Origin: Tubulanus polymorphus
Lineage: Eukaryota > Nemertea > Palaeonemertea > Tubulaniformes > Tubulanidae
Direction: 5' to 3'
DNA length: 64,000 nt
Assembly: GCF_964204645.1 (NCBI RefSeq)
Contig: NC_134026.1
Location: 7,130,001-7,194,000, forward strand
This document shows positions 25,001 to 35,221 of the stretch, one piece after another. The notes below the pieces were generated by a model. That model was not told the origin of the DNA and ran no database searches. It saw only the letters and a list, made by a program, of their open reading frames with translations. Each line of letters starts with the position of its first letter. Within the stretch, counting starts at the first letter, position 1. The position numbers and the translations under genes were made by a program.

Positions 25001-28000
25001 CAGGTTCTGATTGGTCTCCACCGATTCCGGATTCTATTCTCTTCTGGCGCGCTGTTTTGGCCGAATACGCCTTATACCTATTCCGCAATAGCATAATCAT
25101 GTAAACCTGATAGAAGCGACCGGTAGAGAGAATTGCAGGGTCCTGGGAATATTTCAAAATGCATCGCTTGCCATTTCTACGGATTCTTGTCGTTTACATT
25201 CTAAGGTTGCGCAAACAGGTTGTCCATTAATTCCACGCCCAGACCCCTCGCTCTAAAAAATGTCAGTTAAATCTGACGTTGGAGAAACGAAACCAATTCA
25301 TTTCGGTGAATGAAATTACGTATCTGTAATAATCATAAAACTAAAAGGTTGATTCTCCGAGGATGCACTGAGACAATAAGGCGAACGAAACTCCCGATGA
25401 TGATTCGGCGATACAGCAGTAAAATCAGCAAAATTGTGAATCTGAACAGAAACGCGCTGATTGACAATAAGACAATCAGTTTTACACGCGACGCGCTACA
25501 GTGTGACGACACCTCGAAGTATAATTGATACAATTAGGCAATTGACACAAGGGACTCTTAATATAAAAGCATAAACGGCACATATGTCGATATGAAACCA
25601 GCGGGTAAAACGTGATATTCATATATTCCAGATGAAAGGCAATATGTATGTGTATAATAACACGTGAGAGTCAGTCGGAGGTGCGGATCTATCAGGGGAT
25701 TTGAGATAACGAGGGCCTCAGAAACTGAACAGGGAGAATTAGTTCCCCTACCTACTGATGATGACGGTAGCAGGTGAAAGACGGCCGGCCGGCCGGTCGG
25801 CGATCGAAGATGAATTCCCAACTTCTAACGCCAATAATTAACAGAGTAATTGCGCAACACTTCGGGTCAATTTTCATGAAAAATGACTCCGCGAAAAAAA
25901 AGTATAACAAATCGACGAAGTCTGATACCACGCAATTTACAGAGAATATATATTGGATACTTATGTAAATGGGGAAAGTCGATTCGATGACGAGATGCAA
26001 GTCATTTGTAGTTAAAGGCAATTGTCTTATATATGAGGAGACAGTTCGAGCTTGTTTTATCTATACATCTCCGCTGTATACGCGCCAGAGAGTGTTGTAA
26101 TCACACATGTTAAATTTGATGTTTACCGATTACGAAACTGACGTTATTAAAGATGAAACGCGTGCAGTATGTTTCCGGGCTTAGATCAGATACTGTAGTA
26201 TGATTCGAAATGGGCTTTAGACCAAATACTGAAAATAATACACATTTTAATGTTGATTACTCTCTCAGGGGATACACAATATACGTGTAAGATGAATATA
26301 CGAATTCAGCGAAAGATGAAAAGTTCTTGAATAGAAGTCTATATGAATATATTTTGAGCAGCGTTTTTGCGATATATTTTGAGCAGCGGCTAAAGACTAT
26401 CAGGCATCATCAGGCGTTACGCTGATGATGGCTAATACTGGTTAGCCGAAACGTTGCTCAAATAAATACATACTTACATTTCTATTCAAGAACTTTACAT
26501 CTTTGGCTGATATATTAAGGGATTTCTCTGGTATAGATAATTCTCTTTTTAGATACAAAAGCCTACTACCAAAACCTACTATAACAATATGTAGTAAATC
26601 CCACATTTAGAAAGAGAAAAAACGAGTCCAAGGTTCCTTTCTTTAATATTTGATGTTTAATGGTTAGTGATTTATTTCCGTTCAGAAATAACCTAATAGT
26701 CATCTTCAGGAAAAGAGATGTTATATGTATAGAAATTGTAATAGAATTACAATCCAGATACAACTCAATAATGACTGTAAGAATTGAGTCGGAACTTCGA
26801 AAATGAATGATTAACTAAATAGGTAACATTTCGGACTCGTTCCTCTTCCTGAATGTGGGATCTCATATCATCGTTAATACAAGAGCTCAGGGGGTTTCAT
26901 CAATGGTTACGAAAACGTATTGTTACAGCCTGAATAATAATTGTCAAAGCCTATACTATCACGTATAGAATAGTATTGATATTCAGTACTGTCTCCATAA
27001 AACGTGTTGATAAAAAGAATCGAAGAAGCGAGGGCTCTATAAATTTGTACGTCTTAATTCAGTTGCACGGTTGTGAAGTAAATTATCGGTCTCTGGGGTT
27101 AAAATTAGAACATTTCATTGGTAATTATCTTCGCCTCTGGAGTGAACTAAAACCCACAACTGCAGAGCCGAGTGCAAATTCGAATATACCTAGTCATTGA
27201 ATGGGAAGTCGAACTAACCCCGAGGCGGTATAATCCGGGTAAAAGTAACAGAGTCCTGAGTAAAATTAGGTACTGATTTTGGAGGCATATCAAAGCCACA
27301 CAACTCAAACTCGTAGCTGTAGAATTTTGTTCAGAGTCAAATTAAACCCGCAGTGATTTGACTGGGTTTTGTCTTTGATGTGCTATGAGGATCTCTCGCG
27401 TGATGCGGTGGAAACCTCGTGGGATCTCGGGAACACGGATTATCTATGGTGGAGACTTCACGAAGAACCTTAGCATATCAGATGTACCATGAACCAATCG
27501 TAAAGTGGCGCGGATCACTGTGGGAACAACCGAATCCTGGACTGGGGGAAGTGGAGACTGGATCCTTACAGTAATTATCTGATATATGAAAAGAGATATG
27601 AAAAATCAGGTTCGGGGGTAGCGAACGAACCTCCTAAAATTTCGGTGTCAGCGTAAAAAAATTCAAGTCAAGTCAAGATTTTTCGAAAATTAGATATAAT
27701 TTTCATGTAATTTTTCTTTTTAAATGAAAAGTAACAATTCCGTAAAAGTGTTCAATTATTTGTAAATATGTTTTTGTTGATTATTAACAAGACGTTTAAG
27801 TTTGGGTTATCGAAAAAAAATCAAATTTAAGATCTCTCCTTTTTCAAGAGGAAAGTGCCCCTTTTCACAGTGAAAAGGTGCCCTTTTTCTTGAAATAGAA
27901 CTGCCCCCAAAAAAGCTCGGCACGGGCCTGCGATATACCACCCGCCCGTATCAATGGTTTAGGATTATATCGGTATAGAGAGGGTTAAAGTTATAAGATA

Positions 28001-28724
28001 AAGAACAATACCCGGTTGTATAGACTGGTAGTATTAACCCCCGGGTTAAAGATGATACCAGTCAATAAAACTGGGCTCAGAGGTCCCGTTCAAGGTACAG
28101 CCTTTTTGAAAATCTAGTGAGTGAAACGGAGTGAAATGGAGTACGCGCGGATAGCGGTATATCGAGGTACTTTCATTCACACATTCATCAGCAGTAATTG
28201 TAACATTGACTTCGATGTTGATGAATAACTTTTACGTATTTACATATTTATCTAGCTCGTTATTGACGTATTACATACCTGTCTACGGCAATAGCCAGGA
28301 AAGTGAAGACACTCGCTGTTATTGTAGCCACCGAAATAAACAACGAATACTTGCAATAAATTCCTCCGAACGGCCAATCCCCGTGTAGCATATAAACAAA
28401 GTTAAACATCACCGTAAAACCTGAAATACAAGTATCGGCGACGGCTAAATTCACCAGGAAATAGTTAGTGACCGTGCGCATTCGTTTGTGCGCTAAAACG
28501 ATCCAAATCGTGATCAAATTCCCGCCGACAGCCACTAAACACATCGGTAAAAATAGAGCGTAGAATAACGCCTGGTGCGACATCGGCATTATGAACTGAT
28601 TAGTTTGATTTTCTTCATTTTGGCACCGATTTAAACCACCGCTAGCGTCGTCGCCGTAAATCAACGTCGAGTTCGAATCGTTCAAACTACTGACGTTTAC
28701 GTTCAGTTTCGTTACGTTACTCAT
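9673..28724 (-). CDS. Tachykinin receptor-like G protein-coupled receptor (complete, 5 exons)
   Basis: This is a rhodopsin-family receptor for a peptide ligand in the plasma membrane, expected to couple to G proteins. Exons are 28279-28724, 19237-19446, 13631-13781, 10843-11039 and 9673-10024; phases join to exactly 452 codons (451 residues plus stop). The N-terminus has several N-glycosylation sequons. Class A marks are GN in TM1, LAVAD in TM2, DRYVAI after TM3, FAICWLPQHLYF in TM6 and NSMYNPFIYCWMN in TM7. Helix 8 reads RFREGFKFVFRWLPC with a likely palmitoylated Cys. The TM6-TM7-helix 8 block is close to tachykinin receptors (ICWLPxHLYF, AMSNxMxNPxIYxWMNxRFREGF). The tail ends DTEL, a class I PDZ ligand. 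The start ATG opens the glycosylated N-terminus. Other peptide receptors are possible but fit less well. Confidence 0.92.
10186..10495. mobile_element. MITE-like element, family M1 (copy 1)
   Basis: The element of about 310 bp has inverted ends: ACACAGAGACGTTTTGGTCT on the left, and on the right the inverse of a GCGTTTTGGCCCGGGCC end. The inside is rich in GGGCCAAATTTGGCCC palindromes. It overlaps no exon (GPCR intron 4 ends at 10025). A related copy lies at 23738-23976. No coding capacity. Confidence 0.6.
10843..11039 (-). CDS. GPCR exon 4: TM6 and TM7
   Basis: The exon has 197 bp (65 codons plus two bases). TM6 is KMLIVVVFLFAICWLPQHLY; TM7 is YLVIYWIAMSNSMYNPFIYC with the NPxxY motif. It ends inside the Arg codon after WMNS at a GTAGGT donor. 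This is the most diagnostic exon for the tachykinin-receptor assignment. Confidence 0.94.
11185..11265. repeat. Dispersed repeat H1 (copy in GPCR intron 3)
   Basis: It contains CTGAAGATGACTATC, a short loop, ATAGTCGAAAGTTGAATAAA and CTCAAGGAAACATATTCGG. The same order of blocks is found at about 14460, 37733, 37880 and 50090, and inverted at 41595. The middle is a stem-loop between CTGAAGAT and CGAAA. Confidence 0.6.
11268..12290. mobile_element. Large compound inverted-repeat element with a CGTTTTGGCG array
   Basis: Two pairs of inverted arms are present. Arm B (11268-11380, opening ATGGTGGCTGATAAGGGCC) is mirrored at 12057-12162. Arm A (about 11405-11530) is mirrored at about 12163-12290. 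The order is B, A, core, B', A'. The core (about 11540-12060) is a tandem array with a 228-bp period, built from palindromic words such as TTTGGCGCGCCAAA. Because 228 is divisible by three, long overlapping open frames appear in all three forward frames. I regard these as repeat artefacts. It lies in GPCR intron 3. Confidence 0.8.
13303..13560. mobile_element. Second element with the same end and a CGTTTTTGCG array
   Basis: It opens ATGGTGGCTGATAAGGGCC, identical to arm B at 11268. It then carries repeated words such as AAATTCGTTTTTGCGCC in both orientations, similar in style but not in sequence to the 11540-12060 array. The right end is not clear. Confidence 0.55.
13631..13781 (-). CDS. GPCR exon 3: TM5 and third intracellular loop
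   Basis: The exon has 151 bp. The acceptor TTTCAG is followed by G, completing Val, then YTLMAMFVNYLLPLIVIGVT with the TM5 Pro. IGVELWGSKAIGENTYRQ and a basic end RSKKK follow. It ends in phase 0 at GTCAGT. The next exon opens VVKMLIVVV, giving the KKVVKM join seen in tachykinin receptors. Confidence 0.92.
14460..14580. repeat. Dispersed repeat H1 (copy in GPCR intron 2)
   Basis: It has CAGAAGATGGCTATTATAG, then AATAGTGGAAACGTCG, and the tail GGGAAACATTTTCGGACTTT ending near TAGGATTCTCTC. The tail matches that at 50040-50230. Confidence 0.6.
15590..15845. repeat. Pyrimidine-rich degenerate repeat
   Basis: Repeated CCTCTGCC and CCCCTGCC words. A 109-codon arginine-rich open frame on the minus strand (15549-15878) comes only from this composition. 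I do not call it a gene. It lies in GPCR intron 2. Confidence 0.65.
16741..17260. repeat. Minisatellite of about 34-35 bp
   Basis: About fourteen alternating units follow the pattern ATACAGGCCCCTATATACCC then AAACACCTGCAGTC. Two-unit higher-order blocks are visible around 16800-16960. Forward open frames through it are repeat artefacts. Confidence 0.85.
17750..18015. repeat. Purine-rich GGGAGGTA repeat
   Basis: Irregular tandem GGGAGGTAGGGAGA words span about 265 bp. It could form G-rich structures on the plus strand. It lies in GPCR intron 2. Confidence 0.75.
19237..19446 (-). CDS. GPCR exon 2: TM4 and second extracellular loop
   Basis: The exon has 210 bp, starting with one base that completes the DRY Arg and ending with two bases of a Val codon. 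It encodes YVAIVHVLKPRMRGITAW, TM4 with its Trp, and an extracellular loop CDGSSRTICFVFWPDGPFNR. That loop includes the second disulphide Cys. Confidence 0.92.
20935..21130. mobile_element. Foldback element, family H3 (copy 1)
   Basis: The inverted arms (about 20968-21050 and 21052-21130) share TACTTTATAGGTTAACTAGT and its complement. The right arm carries a stem-loop (GCTACT...AGTAGC) followed by GTAAACTCGTGCGTCAAATA. A closely related palindrome lies at 60410-60658. It lies in GPCR intron 1. Confidence 0.75.
21185..21305. repeat. Dispersed repeat R2 with CACTGTGGAACTG ends
   Basis: It contains ACCGTGGAACTGACCCCAGG and, 80 bp on, CACACTGTGGAACTGAGAG, with a GAGTCAAATCTGAACTCA inside. Related copies lie near 12287-12370, 35395-35650, 46080-46400 and 58905-58995. 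Confidence 0.5.
21786..21855. repeat. 12-bp tandem repeat (CCTCTGGTTCTG)
   Basis: About six direct copies decay into CCTCTGCTTCTG and CCTCTG on the right. Confidence 0.8.
22310..22485. repeat. 40-bp tandem repeat
   Basis: Four to five copies of a unit carrying TCATCAAGTCAG, ACTTCCAAAAA and AACGGTTTTTT start at about 22321, 22362, 22401 and 22441. It abuts a GC-richer segment with open frames on both strands. Confidence 0.8.
22480..22662 (-). CDS. Unrecognised 60-codon open frame inside GPCR intron 1
   Basis: An ATG with A at -3 and G at +4 opens MAEALYIEPHIHIGVNGHKL and runs 60 residues to a TAA. The segment is GC-richer than its surroundings. I recognise no family, no signal peptide and no membrane segment. 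A GTGACC inside could act as a donor, making it a first exon. It may equally be chance. It is on the same strand as the host receptor gene. Confidence 0.15.
   Translation of the reverse strand: MAEALYIEPHIHIGVNGHKLTPSEKSNCFSNTNTPQSETWPPVTVGIRIFAFQAVFKELT
23738..23976. mobile_element. MITE-like element, family M1 (copy 2)
   Basis: The left end is CTAGCGTTTTTGGTTTTTGG; the right end is the inverse of CACACGGAGACGATTTGGCC. It shares both termini and GGCCAAAT palindromes with 10186-10495, in the opposite orientation. Confidence 0.6.
24740..24935. repeat. 19-bp minisatellite (GAATCTACCATCAGACCAA)
   Basis: About eight copies, alternating between ATCACT and ACCAAT variants, with a 38-bp two-unit period in the right half. 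Confidence 0.85.
24972..25106 (-). CDS. Possible terminal exon of unknown gene
   Basis: A CAG acceptor at 25107-25109 precedes 44 codons opening VYMIMLLRNRYKAYSAKTAR and ending HSQSKKF before TAA. It is polar and basic, unlike intron sequence nearby. It lies in GPCR intron 1 on the same strand. No companion exon or family recognised; low confidence. Confidence 0.18.
   Translation of the reverse strand, partial: VYMIMLLRNRYKAYSAKTARQKRIESGIGGDQSEPALHSQSKKF
26335..26490. mobile_element. Foldback with CTGATGA...GAAAC core, family H4
   Basis: The right arm reads CGCTGATGATGGCTA, a loop, then TAGCCGAAACGTTGCTCAAA; the left arm is an inverted, diverged copy. CATCATCAG and CTGATGATG pair at the centre, and GAGCAGCG pairs with CGTTGCTC. 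It lies in GPCR intron 1. Confidence 0.65.
28279..28724 (-). CDS. GPCR exon 1: N-terminus and TM1-TM3
   Basis: The exon has 446 bp (148 codons plus two bases). It starts at MSNVTKLNVNVSSLNDSN, with multiple NxS/T sites. TM1 is around ALFLPMCLVAVGGNLITIW and TM2 around NYFLVNLAVADTCISGF. GDWPFGGIYCKYS carries the TM3 disulphide Cys, and the exon ends AIAVD plus AG at a GTATGT donor, splitting the Arg of DRY. Confidence 0.93.
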
Positions 28725-30564
28725 GACGACGATGTTTTTTACGTATACGGGTCCTGGTTTATTTTTGTCCGCTCCGTTCGTTAACCGACTTTACGAAATT
28801 AACCGCACCATCACGAGAATCGTACGGACATGTCAAATTGTCACCATTATCAAACGTGGATCGTTAGTTTCTTTTCTGCCCGTCTTATAAATAATGAGAA
28901 ACGGATAATGCTGTTTGCATTTATAGGAATATTCTAGGTTAAACAGGCGGACATCGCGTCTGTTAATGACAATGCACCGGCGGTGGAACCGCGTGTCTCA
29001 TCCCTGTCATCTCTTTAACGCGTATTAGCTTTGTTAATAACGACTTCACCGATCAACTGCCTTCACGTGGCACGCCGCACTTTCTTCACGTAATCCTAGT
29101 TTTACCGCGACGCGTTTCGGAAATCTCTTTTTTATATTCGCGCCAGCGTTTTTTCCCGTCCGTTCCAATCTCGCGCGCGGTGTTGCTGACAACTTTAAGC
29201 CCGAATTGTTTGTGCGGGTGACGTGTTTGAATTAGAATATTTCACGGATGGTAAGACTACAAACAGGCAGCCTCTCGCGACCAAACGGACAAAACAATTG
29301 ACTTCGGTAACAAGATTGACTTCGCGGAGAATGCCTATTTCTGTTGTTTGTCTATGTGTTTGTTATGCCGCGGAGTTGACCATCAGTAAACTCGCTGACA
29401 GGACTGTCTCGGCCGCTGGACCGACGAATGATAATCAACGATGTACGTACAAGTATTTCGACTATTTCGCCGAGTAAGTCAATGTCAATGTCGTGAACGG
29501 CATAAGCTAATCCCGGATTTACGGCACTAGCATCGTGTTAATCCAGGTTATATTAGTTACGAGATGAAAGGCAATTGCTTGGCATCTCTCTGATCTGATA
29601 TCATGGATGACGTCAATTATGATGGTTTGCAGTTTACGCATTTAATGCCCATCTACCTTAAGGACACCCGCTGTTTAACGGTTCTGAACTTGCGGCTGAA
29701 AAAAACGAAAATTATATCACTTAAAATAAGGGTCTTACTTTGAAGATTTTGTTTCACTTATACTAATAATTCAAGGACAACACGTTTAGCCTTTAGTTAA
29801 CTGAGTTGAGACTCAGGGAAGTCAGTTAGGATCATTTGAGCACTAGGGAAATTGAAGGTTACCATGTATATCTTAATGGTTAAATTGACTTGACTTAACA
29901 ATTTGACCTCTCGTTATTATCAGACTTGGCATCATGTTTCCACGGATCGAAAAATCGTTCTTCAATTCTTCTTTTAACGTTTCAATCTTTGGCTGAATTT
30001 ATTGTGGGATTTCTCTCGTATTGACTGGATTGAGTACGGAGAATCCTACGTTATGTAACGTAGACTTTTATGAACAAAAAGACACAGAAAGCGATGCAAG
30101 CTTGAGCATAAGTTGCAGCTACGAGCAATCGTTGAGATGATTACTCGTACGTTGCGGGTAGAGAGAGGACCGTTCCCAGTTTACAGAAAACGTCTTACGC
30201 AAAAAGTAAAAACATCTTCAGAAAAAAAATTCCGGACCAGAATAATGATGGCAGAATAAAGATGTCCTGTTGTCAGGCCAGTCTCGATCGAGCTGCGTAG
30301 AAAATTGGGTAAACATGCTTCGACGGTGGATCCAGTCAGTTAATGGTAACTAGGTTTATTACGCTTTTGGGAAACGCTGTGGACCTGTAGTAGTTACTAT
30401 CGGGTGTAGGAACAGTAGAGGCGAGGGCAGATAGATCGTTCACTGAAGAATGGGCTCGCATTAGACTAATGGCTCTAGATTTAAAAATCGTTAATAAATC
30501 ACCGATACGATCATTGAATAGACAATTGCTAATGAAGACGACATATACCCTTGGTATTGGCTTC
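28725..30564. other. GPCR upstream region
   Basis: The region upstream of the receptor start codon should contain its leader and promoter. The first about 500 bp are richer in CpG (for example GCGACGCGTTTCGG near 29110). No core promoter element can be placed with confidence. No gene recognised up to the tRNA. Confidence 0.4.
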
Positions 30565-30636
30565 TCCCATATGGTCTAGTGGTTAGGATTCCTGGCTTTC
30601 ACCCAGGCGGCCCGGGTTCGATTCCCGGTGTGGGAA
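30565..30636 (+). tRNA. tRNA-Glu (anticodon TTC)
   Basis: 72 nt: acceptor stem TCCCATA/TGTGGGA, D-arm TGGTCTAGTGGTTAGGA, anticodon loop around CTTTCAC giving TTC, T-arm GGGTTCGATTCCC. Intact internal promoter boxes. A T-rich stretch follows at 30642, a plausible pol III terminator. Confidence 0.96.
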
Positions 30637-32796
30637 TAAGCATTTTTTAGATAGCTGATAGCTGATTTTTATAGATAGTTGATTTTTTATAGAAAAATCG
30701 ATAAAAGCACTGGTTATATTATGTAAATTTGTCTCAAATGAATTTTTTAAGAGGAACGTAGACAAAAAATCAGCGGCTTGCAGCTTTCAAAAAGTTTATC
30801 ATTAACTATCTTTTTTTAATTTCACTTAGCTTTGAAGGTCGTTTTTTAAACCTTGAACTTGGAAATGGCCATGGCAGCTTCTCGGAATAAAAAACAATCC
30901 ATTACATTTTCAACATCATAGGAAAATCCGAACACAATGAATATATTCAATGATATTCACTGTTCCGCATCAAGGCGTTATGTTGCTGATTTCTTTCATT
31001 TTGATTTCGCGAAAAATTTACAAATTAAATTCTTGATGCCGGTTTTTCGTGCATTATTCTGACTTCTGTCTTCAAAGATAAATCGGATCTTTTAATTTGT
31101 CTAATCGAACGAATTTCTTCCTCGGTTTCGATAACAGCAATATTAACCCGACGTTGCTATTTTGATGTATTTTCGTAAACGACCTTAAAAGATCGCGAAT
31201 CGGAAATCTTTTTCGTCGAATTCCGACGAGTTCTGAGGGGAAAATTTCTTGTATAACTTCAAGAAGCCAACTCACGCAAAATGTAGATAATTAGACCGCG
31301 TAAGCCGCTTTGAAACATAGAATCCGATTTGTATACAGGGCTGAATATAGTAGAATTTACTTCATAAATCATGTACGATGAGACTGATAAGACTGATATG
31401 TGGCGAGCTCGGATCCGCGCGGTCATTTCCGCAGGACTTATCAACGGTACGATAGGGTGACAAGTTGAATGAAGTAAATAGTAAAACTATCAAGCGTATT
31501 AAACTTATCATGACGCGTTCGTTTAAACAGTTTATAAGGCAGCAGCGCTATCGTCATACTTAAACGTCAGTTTTGTCAGTCGCTGATCTATATCCATCAA
31601 AAGCTTTTCAACAGTACATCCATCTTAAAAAGGCTTATCGTTGAAAGTGGTTTTCGATCTTCTTACCTCCAGGCACAAACAAATATTACACGTGAAAATT
31701 GATAATGTGAATAGAATTTAGACGATATTTTTATCAAATACGTTTCATTCTCGAAATTCAGCCATGTTTATAAGAAAATTATCTGAAATTCGTTTTATCG
31801 AACATAGTTCTATATGGTTCGCTATCTGTTCATGTATCGGCACCTCATCGGTGAAATTGTTGCCAAATCAAATCCGAAACCGACGGCGGAGTCTTTTAAA
31901 AGTGACTACAGATCTGATCTGAAGACATTTCTATAGATTCAAACCGTTTTATCCAAACAAGATTTCGTTTTTAATCTGCGGGCTTTAATCACTCCGCGCA
32001 TCTGAGCCAGTGTGAAGGATGCAAATGATTTCAGAATTCTTAAGATATAATTCATTTTTCTATTTCCATACGTAGTGGTTTTTTGCAGACATCGGTTTCG
32101 TCCAGTTGAAAATACCAGGACAGGACCCATTTCCTCAGTTCAATTGGTTTATATTTGACTCTGATTCAAAACTTTGAAAATGAATTAATTCCAAACTTTA
32201 CCAGTAACAGAGGAAGCAGATCCAGCGGACTGTTTTTGAGCGACGTGCTCGTATCGTACAGAAGTATAAAACTGAACATCGCTTACTGAAATTGCGACAC
32301 ATATTATACACAAATCACCTGTCATCAATAGGCGAGTTTCAGACGCTACCGGAGGAATTTCATCAATTTCGTGCTGATTGAAACCTTGCCGTCGAGGTTA
32401 TGAATTTCAATTCGATTTATTTTTAGGCGACACGTTCATCAGAGACACGTCAGTAACATTTAACCTTCGTCATATTCATCTACATCCACCTACAGGCATG
32501 ATGAGATTATATCATCGGTGGTGTGCGTTCATATCGTGAAGTTCATTTACTCTTGTTTAAACAGTATCTAATTAGTTATGTAGAGGTTACTCACCCCGTT
32601 ACACTAACTGTTCGCATGCGTCATACTGGGCAACTTTTCAGCTAGCCAAATGGCCAATATGACGCGATATGACGTGACCATGTGAGCACCTCTACAGGTT
32701 TAGTCAGGTCCCAACATAAAATTCGACTTCTAGACGCTTAAGTTAATTTCACGGAAAGTCTAGTAAAAAGATGTTTAACCTACTACGTATGCATAT
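30637..32796. other. Spacer between two tRNA-Glu genes
   Basis: No gene recognised. Minus-strand open frames near 31072-31444 and 31939-32130 have no family match I can see and no consistent splice structure. A small inverted-repeat element lies at 32580-32695. Confidence 0.4.
32580..32695. mobile_element. Small inverted-repeat element (about 116 bp)
   Basis: The left end GTAGAGGTTACTCAC is inverted at the right as GTGAGCACCTCTAC. ATGACGCGATATGACGT and GCATGCGTCAT add internal symmetry. No coding capacity; a MITE or its solo remnant is the simplest reading. Confidence 0.55.
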
Positions 32797-32868
32797 TCCC
32801 ATTTGGTCTAGTGGTTAGGATTCCTGGCTTTCACCCAGGCGGCCCGGGTTCGATTCCCGGAGTGGGAA
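32797..32868 (+). tRNA. tRNA-Glu (anticodon TTC), second copy
   Basis: 72 nt, differing from the copy at 30565 only in the acceptor stem, where paired bases change together (TCCCATT/AGTGGGA). The compensatory change argues that it is functional rather than a decayed copy. Confidence 0.96.
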
Positions 32869-33318
32869 CTCATTTCTTTTCTACATGACGTAGAAAATAC
32901 TTCACTAATCTATCATCAGAGAAAGATGAATGTGTCGTCGTCTAATTCGTTTTGAAACTGATGACTTTCCTCACAGACCATCACGAAATAAACTCATTAT
33001 ATTAACCCGAAACGTTACAACATATCTATCTATAGCTGAGAGTGACAGCTGGAATATATCAATTAGGAAAAAAATCAGTTTCGAGATAACATCTTTATTA
33101 GGAAGTACCCGAGAAAAAAATCAATCATATTTAAATATGAAAATCGATAATTTCATTCATATCATATAGATTTACGACACCTGTGCAACGGTTTTAAACA
33201 AATAGATGTACATGTTCCCCTAGGGGTAATTTGATAAGTTTTCATATATTCTACATCACGTTGGACACGTGTCACTCGCACTAATGATCACTCAGAAAGA
33301 TTAATACAAATATCACAG

Positions 33319-33320
<2 letters not shown>

Positions 33321-33361
<41 letters not shown>
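33321..33361. repeat. (TA)n microsatellite
   Basis: About twenty uninterrupted TA dinucleotides, followed by degenerate TATACAT words. Confidence 0.95.
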
Positions 33362-33363
<2 letters not shown>

Positions 33364-34139
33364 TACATATACATTATATACATATACATTGACGAAATAA
33401 TTAGAGCCGGTGATAAACAACTGGACGATAAACCGTGTCACGAATAACTGAATACGCGATTTAGTGATCACCAATTGGAATCAGGCGGCTGAATCCGAGC
33501 TTCACGAATCATGACCGGAATAAACAATTCAATAGCCAGAACTACACAGACAAACGTCGGCCTTCGGTCGACACGGATAACGCTGGGAGAAGGCCGGTTC
33601 GCTGATGATCAGAGACGAGACAAGCATGACTTAACATCCCATCCCCCCTTAAAAATCACGAGTTAATCATGTGTAAATCTGCATGTATCGCATGTAATCC
33701 TCAACCTCGGCGGAAAAAAGCCAGAAAAGTTGCGTTTGATTCGATAACGCAAAGACCGCGCTTAAGTTAAGAAAAATGAGGCCGAAAAACGGCAGAAAAG
33801 GAGAGAAACTTCTACGTATATAAACAGGCAAATAAACGCGCAAAAATAGACCGGTTTAGAGAAAATGCTGAAAAAACCTGCGAAAAAAACTTCTACGAAA
33901 CTTCTCAGCAAAAAATTGTCTAGATGCGCAAAATTAGTGATATTACCTTTACAAAAATTGGACTTGAATCGGAATTTCCCGATTTCACGAAAACGTTTGA
34001 TAGAGTTTATCACAAATTTCGATGATTTTTTGGAAGAACATGACAGTAGACAAGACTAGTAGATTGAACCCAGTTCTACAGTGTCTCGGTTGATATTTGA
34101 TTTCGTTGTCTATAGATTCAAACTTACAACCAACCATTC

Positions 34140-34312
34140 TGATCATTATTTTGATCTTAAAATAGAGATTGACCCTGTAATCTATTTGATTGATAGATTC
34201 CGTTTATTTTTTCATTGATTTGGTGTCTTTTACAAATCCACCACACGCGGCAGGAGCCAAGCAGGGGGTTTGATTTTGAAATCGGAAATCGAAGTACAGA
34301 TATATGGTTGTG
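34140..34312. repeat. Dispersed repeat R4 (copy 2)
   Basis: The same blocks in the same order as 3415-3575: ATAGAGATTGACCCTGTAA, ACAAATCCACCACAC, then GGAAATCGAAGTACAGA. The spacing is nearly equal, so it is a family of defined length rather than chance similarity. Confidence 0.65.
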
Positions 34313-35221
34313 TGATCGGCGGTTATTGGTGATGATTTTAACTTAATTCTTACCGTAGCTAACCGATAACGGTGGAACGGAATCCAGATTCTGGCTTGTT
34401 TTTCATCAACTCCGATTGCATCGTCAACTAGTTAACAGCCCTGAAGGCAATTTACACTGATTTAATGCCGAACTCAACTCTATCACACAATTTATATTTT
34501 TTTTCAACTCGGAGAAAAATAAAGTATCATAACAACCTTTTTAAAGATCTCTTAACTCGAGTAAATGTTTTATTAAGTTGTGAACATAGATTTCTCGTGA
34601 TGACTATTAGGATATTATACGGGAGGTAAACGATGAAGGTTAAAGAAACATTTCCTACTCGTTTTTTCTTCTGAGCGTGTGGGTTTTTTCTATATCATCG
34701 TTACCGCACGGTTTCATCAAGATTGAACACGGCGTGCACCTTCTCCGTAACTATCAGTAATTATTAATATAAACCGGTTCACTGCAATCTCTACACTCAT
34801 TCTTAATCGCTCCATTTACCGTGTCTAATGAGGCCTCAATTTACCATCAGTTGCATCAAAGATTTCAGAAAAAATCCACTAGGAAATTATTTAGAACCAG
34901 AATGTTCAAATTGAGTGGTTTTAGATACTGATCAGCGGCTCAGTGATTCACTAGCTCAGCGGCTCAGCAGCTCAGTAGTGGGCGCTCGCTCCATTAACTG
35001 TCTAATGATGCCTCGTCTTTCTGGTGGCCGATTTTACTTCAAAGATTTTTTAAACTTTAGGATGAAAGTCTATCCCATTTTGTGACAGATATCGAAATTC
35101 TGATCATTCTTGGAAAAAAGTATGTCATATCTGGGTCGGTGTGACTTAAAATAAAAATTGTTTGAGTAAATCTAAATAGGGACAAAGCAACGGCTTATGT
35201 GAACGTCTCATAAAAGCTATA

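Larger units (their letters stand above)
32869..35221. other. Spacer between tRNA-Glu genes
   Basis: It contains a TA microsatellite (33321-33361), a second R4 repeat (34140-34312) and AT-rich unique sequence. No gene recognised. Confidence 0.45.
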
